From IMG/VR virus record IMGVR_UViG_3300010883_000585, positions 1 through 21,704 of that record: a stretch of 21,704 nt of DNA; one strand, 5' to 3'. The position numbers were made by a program, and so were the translations under genes. Numbering within the stretch: position 1 is the first letter of the stretch; the number at the start of each line of letters is the position of its first letter. Under the pieces are notes generated by a model. The model did not search any database, was not told where the DNA came from, and worked only from the letters and a program-made list of their open reading frames with translations. This DNA is from a virus. Below are positions 5,861 to 11,295 of this stretch, in pieces.

Positions 5861-5912
5861 CATATGAAATCTCGAAGAGTCTTCAAAACCTAGAAAATGA
5901 GCACTTTATGAC

Positions 5913-5928
5913 TGGCATGATTCTTGCA
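5913..5928 (+). promoter_or_regulatory. sigma-54-like -24/-12 element
   Basis: TGGCATGATTCTTGCA matches the sigma-54 consensus TGGCACGNNNNTTGCW at every fixed position but one, with the correct 10-bp gap between GG and GC. A predicted start near 5939 would leave about 4 nt before the ATG. It overlaps the surroundings of a competing -10-like element. Confidence 0.35.
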
Positions 5929-5937
5929 GTATAATAT
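5929..5937 (+). promoter_or_regulatory. variant of the GTGTAAWAT promoter motif
   Basis: GTATAATAT differs from the perfect motif GTGTAATAT by one base and its core ends 8 nt before the ATG at 5943, the same spacing as elsewhere. It also equals a consensus TATAAT -10 box. Confidence 0.5.
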
Positions 5938-5942
5938 TCGTT

Positions 5943-6485
5943 ATGTTTATTAAACGTATACTAAAAATCGGGCTGGTTGCTATTGTGGCGTCAGCGTTAA
6001 CAACTGTTCAAGCTCAGGCTCCAAAACCAGCACCTAAACCAGATAAAGAAAAACCCGAGCGTGGTGGTAAGAAGTGGGACCCCACAAAGGTTAAAGAACG
6101 CCTTAAGGCTGCTTTTGATAAGCGCAAGAAACGTCGCGGAGACGCCAAGAAAAAGGGTCATAAGATTCATGACCGCAAGAAGGGCGACAAGAATGGCGGG
6201 AGCTTTGGAAAACTTATAAGAGATGACGCCAAGATCAAGGAGCTGAAGAAAACGTTTGCTACTGCTGCTAAGAAACATAAGGGAGCTTTTGATAGAGCCG
6301 CATGGAAAGATGCCACGGACGAGGACAAAAAGGCCCTAAGGGAGAAGCTAGCAGCTTCTAGAAAAGGGTGGACGGAGCAAATGAGAGCTCACCAAAAAGA
6401 AGTGCATGCCCGCATCAAGGAAATTCGCGAAGAGTTTAAAAATAACCGGGATAAAGTTATTGATGGTAACAAACCCGGAGAATAG
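5943..6485 (+). CDS. secreted, highly charged Lys/Arg-rich helical protein
   Basis: 180 residues. Residues 1-25 form a clear signal peptide (basic MFIKRILK, hydrophobic core, VQAQA cleavage region). The mature protein begins with a Pro/Lys linker (KPAPKPDKEKPER) and continues as helical segments packed with Lys, Arg, Asp and Glu (KEERLKAAF-type, EEDKKALREKLAASRKGW, HARIKEIREEFKNNRDKVID). There are no Cys or membrane helices, so it is predicted to be periplasmic or secreted. From memory the C-terminal ALREKLAASRK...FKNNRDKVID pattern resembles periplasmic proteins of Verrucomicrobiota, which could mean acquisition from a host; this needs a search. It looks more G/C-rich than its neighbours. 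It has its own promoter and a strong terminator, so it is an independent unit. Confidence 0.7.
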   Translation: MFIKRILKIGLVAIVASALTTVQAQAPKPAPKPDKEKPERGGKKWDPTKVKERLKAAFDKRKKRRGDAKKKGHKIHDRKKGDKNGGSFGKLIRDDAKIKELKKTFATAAKKHKGAFDRAAWKDATDEDKKALREKLAASRKGWTEQMRAHQKEVHARIKEIREEFKNNRDKVIDGNKPGE

Positions 6486-6512
6486 GCTATCTATAATAGA
6501 TACATAAAAACT

Positions 6513-6540
6513 AAAAGCCCCGCAAAAGCGGGGCTTTTTT
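6513..6540. terminator. strong bidirectional intrinsic terminator
   Basis: AAAAGCCCCGC (6513-6523) pairs perfectly with GCGGGGCTTTT (6528-6538) around an AAAA loop, with six T residues on the plus strand and four or more on the minus. It serves the convergent pair 5943-6485 and 6565-7239. Confidence 0.88.
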
Positions 6541-6564
6541 GTTAACAAGAACAATTGATCAGTA

Positions 6565-7239
6565 TTAATATAAGTCCGAATAATCTATGGCGTTAGTGTT
6601 AGCACTAACTTTGATGCCAAATTTTTTAGCTGCTGTCTTAATCTTACGGAGAGCAGCTTTTTTAGCTTCGGGAGTAATGTCTGTTTGATCCAGTCTTGCT
6701 AAAGCGTTTCGGACATGAGCGGCGTCCGGTATTGGAAGGTGGCGAAGGGAACGAGGAACCGTTTTCCCTGAGTCATCTTTTTTTCCACCGGGTTGGATAT
6801 AGGCGAAGTCAGAGTCGGGCAAGTCATTTTTTTGCTTACTACTCATTTTGGCTGCTTCTGTTTTCTTTTTCCAGTAAGCTTTTCTTTCCTTATCGTATTT
6901 TTCGTCCTTCTTTAAATCATGAATTTCAACACTCTTTTTTTCTGAAGGCATACCCTTCTTAAGTTTATTGATTTTACCCTTGTCATCCTTGACTGCGTCT
7001 TTTTCGTGTTTCCCCTTTTCTTTTTTGGTGTCACGTTTAAGTTCCTTTTTATCGAGTTTGTCCCACTGTTTCTTTGTTTTAGCGGCTTCTGTGGTTTTCT
7101 TGACGGGAACACATTTTTTCTTATCTTCACTTACTTCGTATCCCGGCTTGCACTTCGGCGGGTAACCAGCTTTTTCTTCCGCAAGAAGACCGTCTTCCCT
7201 ATACTTTAAAATTTGATCTGTAAAATCAATATCTTTCAT
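6565..7239 (-). CDS. charged linker protein with C-terminal phage module (LPDSxFAYI...HVRNALARL)
   Basis: 224 residues. The N-terminus holds a Cys-loop (KCKPGYEVSEDKKKCVPV, C29 and C42) of the CxPGYE...C type. Residues about 45-130 are an almost continuous Lys/Glu/Asp helix. Residues about 138-214 form a domain I recognise from many phage proteins: LPDSDFAYIQPGG, KTVPRSLRHLPIPDAAHVR, NALARLDQT, ALRKIKTAAKKFGI. It usually sits at the end of larger phage head or protease proteins (I recall a DUF6582-like assignment); here it is the only globular part. No signal peptide. Motif promoter at 7246-7254. Role unknown, though a head-related origin for the module is likely. Confidence 0.75.
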   Translation of the reverse strand: MKDIDFTDQILKYREDGLLAEEKAGYPPKCKPGYEVSEDKKKCVPVKKTTEAAKTKKQWDKLDKKELKRDTKKEKGKHEKDAVKDDKGKINKLKKGMPSEKKSVEIHDLKKDEKYDKERKAYWKKKTEAAKMSSKQKNDLPDSDFAYIQPGGKKDDSGKTVPRSLRHLPIPDAAHVRNALARLDQTDITPEAKKAALRKIKTAAKKFGIKVSANTNAIDYSDLY

Positions 7240-7245
7240 TTGGTC

Positions 7246-7254
7246 TTTTTACAC
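7246..7254 (-). promoter_or_regulatory. GTGTAAWAT-type promoter motif, minus strand
   Basis: Reads GTGTAAAAA on the minus strand with its core ending 9 nt before the ATG at 7239. It straddles the 3' end region of the upstream lipoprotein gene, so the gene can be transcribed on its own. Confidence 0.52.
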
Positions 7255-7488
7255 TTATTTTTTACGAAGCGGCATTAGTTTTGGATTATTTTTTTGAAGA
7301 TTTTTTTTCTGCCGGTATATTTTATCGATCTCGGGTTTATGATCAAATATAGTAATGTCATTCTGTGAGGGGGAACTGGGGTAAAATTCCATCTCAAGTC
7401 CGGTGATGCCAAAGTCGACTTCTTTGAGGTTAGAGATACTGGTGCATCCAGTTGCTAATATTAAAGTTATTAATGTTATTCTTTTCAT
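7255..7488 (-). CDS. small lipoprotein, outer-membrane spanin candidate
   Basis: 77 residues. MKRITLITLILATGC is a type II signal peptide with lipobox LATGC and lipidated Cys15. The mature chain of about 63 residues is polar, with the Pro/Ser stretch YPSSPSQND and a very basic end (YRQKKNLQKN, MPLRKK). Size and polar, Pro-containing mature part fit small outer-membrane spanins, but no family was recognised. Its ATG overlaps the stop of the MscS-like gene by 4 nt (ATGA), so the two are co-translated. The pairing of a lipoprotein with an inner-membrane protein suggests cooperation across the envelope; this is inference. Confidence 0.65.
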   Translation of the reverse strand: MKRITLITLILATGCTSISNLKEVDFGITGLEMEFYPSSPSQNDITIFDHKPEIDKIYRQKKNLQKNNPKLMPLRKK

Positions 7489-7991
7489 CTAGGTCTTTTA
7501 GGGGTTTTTTTGGGAAGGGGGTCGTTTCCCTCCTCTAGTTTGACTTTCATTGGAGAAGGAGGAATGGGAACTTCTTCTATTCCTACGTAACCGGGGTCTC
7601 CTCCTGTAGGCAGGTAAGGGACTTTACCGTTTTGCATTAGTTTTTTTTCAATTGTTAATTGTTTAAGTTGCTCATTTGGGACGACCATTTTTGAGGCCCG
7701 ATCTGTCATGTAAAAGCAGGTAGTTCTTATGCCCACTCTTACTATTCTCGCTTGACGCCCCGATATGTAGATTATATCATCATTATTGAAGTCACTTCCC
7801 ATAAAAACCATTATGGCTTGGGCAAAATTCATTATCATGTCTTTAGCCAAAATAGCACTTAAAGCCGCCAGCACAAACCATCCGTATTCCCCTACTAAAT
7901 CCTGAGCTACTTTCTCAGCTTGTTCTGGGCTTATTGCTACTTTTCCCATTAAACCCATAGTTTGGGGGGCAGCATTTGTAATCTCATTCAT
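7485..7991 (-). CDS. minimal MscS-like mechanosensitive channel protein
   Basis: 168 residues. Residues 36-66 (YGWFVLAALSAILAKDMIMNFAQAIMVFM) correspond to the pore-lining TM3 helix of MscS, and residues 67-115 to the conserved beta domain: DFNNDDIIYISGRQARIVRVGIRTTCFY, then the PNEQL signature (VVPNEQLKQLTI) that ends the domain in MscS proteins. The first two membrane helices and the large C-terminal alpha/beta domain of the family (about 280 residues in E. coli MscS) are absent. The C-terminus is instead a Pro-rich, charged tail (VPIPPSPMKVKLEEGND). Loss of the outer helices leaves it uncertain whether it can form a gated pore or acts by joining host channels. Motif promoter at 8005-8013; lipoprotein gene follows with overlap. 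Confidence 0.75.
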   Translation of the reverse strand: MNEITNAAPQTMGLMGKVAISPEQAEKVAQDLVGEYGWFVLAALSAILAKDMIMNFAQAIMVFMGSDFNNDDIIYISGRQARIVRVGIRTTCFYMTDRASKMVVPNEQLKQLTIEKKLMQNGKVPYLPTGGDPGYVGIEEVPIPPSPMKVKLEEGNDPLPKKTPKRPR

Positions 7992-8004
7992 AACTTTACT
8001 TCTG

Positions 8005-8013
8005 TAAATACAC
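8005..8013 (-). promoter_or_regulatory. variant GTGTAAWAT motif, minus strand
   Basis: Reads GTGTATTTA on the minus strand, with its core ending 16 nt before the ATG at 7991. Weaker match and longer spacing than other copies; it faces away from the plus-strand motif at 8021-8029. Confidence 0.38.
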
Positions 8014-8020
8014 TAATTTG

Positions 8021-8029
8021 GTGTAAATT
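8021..8029 (+). promoter_or_regulatory. GTGTAAWAT-type promoter motif
   Basis: GTGTAAATT with its core ending 9 nt before the ATG at 8036. The predicted leader is about 2 nt, and no Shine-Dalgarno lies between. Confidence 0.55.
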
Positions 8030-8035
8030 ACATTG

Positions 8036-8797
8036 ATGCCGAAAGTAAAAAGCACAAGGGACCTTGAGTCTCTTGAGATTTTGGACGGGAAGGTGAAAGT
8101 TCACCAAAGAGAAACACTTAGACAAAAAGACACCTTCTACATAGATGAACTTAACTGGACAGAAAAACAGAAAAAATTCATAGAATTATCCCTTAGAAAA
8201 GAGACTAGGGTCATTTTGTGCAAAGGTCCGGCGGGGAGCTCTAAGACTCTCATTTCTGTTTATGCGGCTTTAAATCTCTTAAACCTAAGCAGAGTATCTG
8301 ATATTATTTATATGAGGTCAGCAGTTGAAAGCTCCGACTCAAGACTAGGTTTTCTTCCGGGAGACGCTGACGAAAAACTCCACTACTACAATCTTCCTTT
8401 TATGGATAAATTAGATGAGTTGTTAAGTGACGTCACGGTTAAGAAGCTACAAAAAGAGAACCGAGTTTCTATACATCCCGTAAATTTTGCACGGGGAATG
8501 AGCTGGAATTCAAAAGCTGTAGTAATGGACGAATCTCAAAACAGTTCTATTAGAGAGATTGTTACTGTCCTCACCAGAATGGGAAAATATTCCAGAGCTT
8601 TTATATTAGCCGATCCTATGCAGACCGACCTGAAAAATGGAAACAGAGGCGGATTCAATAAAATCTTCGATATTTTCGACAACCAAGAAAGCCGAGAAAT
8701 GGGAATAGAGACATTTGAGTTTAGTAATGAGGATATAGTGCGTTCAGAACTAACTAAATTTATTGTCACCAAAATCGCAGAACAAGAAACTATTTAA
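8036..8797 (+). CDS. phoH: PhoH-like ATPase
   Basis: 253 residues. I chose ATG 8036 over the in-frame TTG 8033, which fits the motif spacing. The P-loop reads CKGPAGSSKT (about residues 62-71), Walker B reads VVMDESQN (about 162-169), and ILADPMQTD (about 190-198) matches the PhoH sensor region with the D-P-Q pattern. The NWTEKQKKFI segment before the P-loop resembles the Q-motif-like entry of the family. Length fits stand-alone phage PhoH proteins. PhoH is an RNA-linked NTPase of uncertain biological role, common in marine phages. It overlaps the opposing gene by 8 nt at the 3' end. Strong assignment to the family, weak on role. Confidence 0.9.
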   Translation: MPKVKSTRDLESLEILDGKVKVHQRETLRQKDTFYIDELNWTEKQKKFIELSLRKETRVILCKGPAGSSKTLISVYAALNLLNLSRVSDIIYMRSAVESSDSRLGFLPGDADEKLHYYNLPFMDKLDELLSDVTVKKLQKENRVSIHPVNFARGMSWNSKAVVMDESQNSSIREIVTVLTRMGKYSRAFILADPMQTDLKNGNRGGFNKIFDIFDNQESREMGIETFEFSNEDIVRSELTKFIVTKIAEQETI

Positions 8798-9059
8798 TTT
8801 GTTTATTTATTAATCCGGCCAGAACGGAAGAGAATTTTCTTACTTCTCGTTCGCTTTTGTCCCAAAAGAAGGCATGTGTCACTTCCTCTATTAAGGTGCT
8901 AAGTTTTCTGCGTTTTTTTAGATCTGGGTCTACTAGGATTTTAGGGTTATCTAGTTCTGGGGAATAGCATAATCCATCCGCATTATAACTGTAATGGGGC
9001 TTTTTCCATAGCAGCTCGTATTCTATACCGTCAGAATTTTTGAATTTTACATTTTCCAT
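8790..9059 (-). CDS. metalloprotease-like small protein with degenerate HExxH site
   Basis: 89 residues. The segment KLSTLIEEVTHAFFWDKSEREVRKFSSVLAGLI has the layout of small phage zinc-protease-like proteins, in which HExxHA...W/D..SE..V is normal. Here the first zinc His is Glu, giving EEVTH. The first half (YNADGLCYSPELDNPKILVD) looks like the preceding beta hairpin. If this alignment is right the zinc site is altered and peptidase activity is doubtful. No signal peptide. Motif promoter at 9069-9077; 3' end overlaps phoH by 8 nt. An orthologous group fixed for EEVTH, rather than a decayed enzyme, is possible since the rest is well preserved. Confidence 0.62.
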   Translation of the reverse strand: MENVKFKNSDGIEYELLWKKPHYSYNADGLCYSPELDNPKILVDPDLKKRRKLSTLIEEVTHAFFWDKSEREVRKFSSVLAGLINKQIK

Positions 9060-9068
9060 ATCTTACGG

Positions 9069-9077
9069 ATATTACAC
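9069..9077 (-). promoter_or_regulatory. GTGTAAWAT-type promoter motif, minus strand
   Basis: Reads GTGTAATAT on the minus strand, with its core ending 12 nt before the ATG at 9059. It is divergent from the plus-strand motif at 9112-9120. Confidence 0.55.
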
Positions 9078-9111
9078 TTTTTTTGAAAAATCATGGATTT
9101 TCAGTAAAATA

Positions 9112-9120
9112 GTGTAATAA
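9112..9120 (+). promoter_or_regulatory. GTGTAAWAT-type promoter motif of the sigma/packaging operon
   Basis: GTGTAATAA with its core ending 9 nt before the ATG at 9127; no Shine-Dalgarno. It would drive the whole 9127-14075 operon, including the sigma-like gene, making that gene self-activating if it recognises the motif. Confidence 0.56.
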
Positions 9121-9126
9121 AAGAAA

Positions 9127-9525
9127 ATGAAAATGTATTGTTCAACTTGTGGGTGTGGCACCAGTTACAGCATGGTGAAGCCTAAATTTTGTAGTTCGTG
9201 TGGGGGAACTTTTTCGGCATTAGAAAAAACTCCGGCTAAGAGAGCATTTAAAGCTAGCCCCCAGAATCCTATTGCGACAGTTCAGCAAGAGGTAGAAGAA
9301 GAATTTGAAATGCCGGACATGAATAAACTTGATGTGGATATTAATGTCTCCAGAGCATTTAATGTTATGTCATTTAAAGAAATAGCTGGAACCATTCCGA
9401 ACCACCATGATGATGGTTTCATAAGGGAAGCAGATTCTTCTTATTCAGCAGAGTCCGTTGTTGAAGATTTTATGAGGGACGCGGGATCATCATCCAGAAC
9501 TAATGAGCAAACGCGAAAAACCTAA
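9127..9525 (+). CDS. zinc-ribbon protein overlapping the sigma-like gene
   Basis: 132 residues. The N-terminus MKMYCSTCGCGTSYSMVKPK, followed by FCSSCGG, forms a zinc ribbon (C5, C8, C22, C25; C10 is extra). The remainder is acidic (QQEVEEEFEMPDMNKLDVD) then Ser-rich and probably flexible. An ATG at 9133 is an alternative start. The gene overlaps the sigma-like gene by 23 nt, so their translation is linked, and phages of this type often pair a sigma-like protein with a small co-activator; a transcription-accessory role is therefore a reasonable guess. No enzyme motif is visible. Confidence 0.7.
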   Translation: MKMYCSTCGCGTSYSMVKPKFCSSCGGTFSALEKTPAKRAFKASPQNPIATVQQEVEEEFEMPDMNKLDVDINVSRAFNVMSFKEIAGTIPNHHDDGFIREADSSYSAESVVEDFMRDAGSSSRTNEQTRKT

Positions 9526-10189
9526 ATTCGAAGATTTTATTGGACAAATAGATCTAGAAATTAAAAAAAGAAAATCTAAATGGAATTTAACTGCGTTATC
9601 GTGGATGGATTTCGATGACGTTTCTCAAATTCTAAGAATTCATATATTCAAAAAATGGCATCTATACGACACCAAAAAGCCCCTTAATCCATGGATAAAT
9701 CGTATCATTTCTAATCAGATTAAAAATCTAATTAGAAACAATTACGGCAATTACTGTAGGCCTTGTCTTAAATGCGCAGCTGCGGAAGCTGGAGATTTAT
9801 GTTATATTTATGGAAAACAATCTGCAGCGTGCCCACTTTATGCGAACTGGGAGAAGACAAAAAAACAAGCCTACAATGCTAAACTTCCAGTTTCTATTAA
9901 TGATCATGCTCACGAATTAAATGCGGCGGTCTATATGGATTTGGACATTATGGGGATGATGACGAAATTAAATAAAAAAATGGAAACCACTTTAAAGCCT
10001 GCCGAGTGGAAAATATACAAGGCTCTTTATATTGATGACATGTCTGAAGAAGACGCCGCTTCTCTCATGGGATACAAAACCAATGAGAAGAACAGGGTTC
10101 CCGGTTACAAGCAGATTAAAAACGTAAAAAAGTCCATTATTAAAAAGGCCAAGAAGATGTTGGAAGACGGAGAAATAGAAATTATATGA
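9503..10189 (+). CDS. divergent phage sigma-like transcription factor with inserted Cys cluster
   Basis: 228 residues. Residues about 20-82 resemble sigma-70 region 2: WMDFDDVSQILRIHIFKKW, then KPLNPWINRIISNQIKNLIR, matching the D-DDV-Q--R------W...PF--W---I--N---NL-R pattern. Residues about 155-220 resemble region 4, with a helix-turn-helix LSEEDAA-type segment (MSEEDAASLMGYKT) and a basic recognition helix (YKQIKNVKKSIIKKAKKM). Between them lies a Cys cluster (CRPCLKC at 85-91, C100, C110), which may bind zinc. The layout recalls late sigma-like factors of T4-like marine phages. Region 3 and the -35 surface are reduced, fitting promoters that have a -10-like element only. It overlaps the next gene by 4 nt. 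Confidence 0.72.
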   Translation: MSKREKPKFEDFIGQIDLEIKKRKSKWNLTALSWMDFDDVSQILRIHIFKKWHLYDTKKPLNPWINRIISNQIKNLIRNNYGNYCRPCLKCAAAEAGDLCYIYGKQSAACPLYANWEKTKKQAYNAKLPVSINDHAHELNAAVYMDLDIMGMMTKLNKKMETTLKPAEWKIYKALYIDDMSEEDAASLMGYKTNEKNRVPGYKQIKNVKKSIIKKAKKMLEDGEIEII

Positions 10190-11295
10190 GCTCAAATAAT
10201 ATAGAACTCACTAAAGAACAGCAGTTGACTCTACTTAACGAATGGAACAATAGGCCTGATGATCCCCCTTATATTAAAGAATTAATTGAATTAGCTTTTC
10301 CTGACATCCCCGAGGACATGAAAGATGGTCGCTCAAAATATGGAAGAGTGGTAAAAAAGTTCCTTTCAGAAAAGAGCCTCGAAGCAAAAGTCTCGCACAA
10401 ATATTATCCTAAAGAAAAGATAGAACTAACGGATAACCAAAAAGAATTCATAGAAAATAATTGTGGAGCCATGAAACCTATGGATATGGTTAAATTGGTT
10501 TTCGAGGATCCGCGAATTTCTCCTTTAGATTTGAGATATAAGATTATGTTGGAATTTTTGGGGACACTCAACAATAAGGTCAAATACTCCGACGTAAATA
10601 GCGAAGAGGCCGTGGAGGGAGGTTATGCTCCTCCTAAGTCAGAAGCTCGAGCGATGGTGCGCGTAAACAAATACGTATATCACGGTATTGATAAAAACAA
10701 AGTCACCCCTAAAATAAAAAGGAATCTAGCTACCCTAATCGGGTACATGCATACGTTCCGTTTTCTTCATCAGATAAGTACTTATAATATTGAGACAGAT
10801 AGAGAATTGTTCGAGAGTAGTTTTGTCAGATATACGTGGGACAAACCTGACCTTACTCAAGAGGAGGTCGATCAGTATATTGTACTCTCTGCGGAAGTTG
10901 TTATTGCCTCCAACATTCAACGACGCGTCGAAAGACTTCAACAACTGTTAGATCAAAACGCAGAAGATACGGAAGGCCGACGAATGGCAATGAGCTTGGT
11001 GGAAGCTATCAACACAGCTCAAACAGAATACAACCAGTGCGTAAACCGACAGACGAAACTGCTCAACGAGCTGAAGGAGAAACGAAGCCATCGGATGAGC
11101 AAGATAATGCAGGAATCCGCTTCTATATTGAACCTCGTGGAACTTTGGAAAGATGAAGAGTCCAGACATAAAATGATTAAGATAGCTGAGCTTCGGAAGA
11201 AAAACGTTTCCAAAGAGATAGAAAGGCTGAGCTCAATGGAAGAAATCAAATCTCGCATTATGGGGATTAGTGAAGAGGAGATTCTAAATGGTTAG
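10186..11295 (+). CDS. helical protein upstream of terminase, possible small-terminase-type DNA-binding protein
   Basis: 369 residues, starting in an ATGA overlap. The first 150 residues hold two similar short helical repeats: PYIKELIELAFPDIPEDMKDG with SKYGRVVKKFL, and CGAMKPMDMVKLVFEDPRIS with LRYKIMLEFL, each looking like a small helix-turn-helix. Residues about 160-230 are helical with aromatic clusters; residues about 230-369 are strongly coiled coil (IQRRVERLQQLLDQ, KLLNELKEKRSHRMSK, KIAELRKKNVSKEIERLSS). No enzymatic motif. Position two genes before the large terminase and a repeated N-terminal DNA-binding look suggest a small terminase or packaging cofactor; the coiled coil would serve oligomerisation. 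Small terminases are usually shorter, so the role stays open. Confidence 0.6.
   Translation: MSSNNIELTKEQQLTLLNEWNNRPDDPPYIKELIELAFPDIPEDMKDGRSKYGRVVKKFLSEKSLEAKVSHKYYPKEKIELTDNQKEFIENNCGAMKPMDMVKLVFEDPRISPLDLRYKIMLEFLGTLNNKVKYSDVNSEEAVEGGYAPPKSEARAMVRVNKYVYHGIDKNKVTPKIKRNLATLIGYMHTFRFLHQISTYNIETDRELFESSFVRYTWDKPDLTQEEVDQYIVLSAEVVIASNIQRRVERLQQLLDQNAEDTEGRRMAMSLVEAINTAQTEYNQCVNRQTKLLNELKEKRSHRMSKIMQESASILNLVELWKDEESRHKMIKIAELRKKNVSKEIERLSSMEEIKSRIMGISEEEILNG

Noticed and set aside
8033-8035. TTG as start of the PhoH-like gene
   Set aside because: The adjacent ATG at 8036 gives the same protein one residue shorter and fits the motif-to-start spacing seen for other genes.
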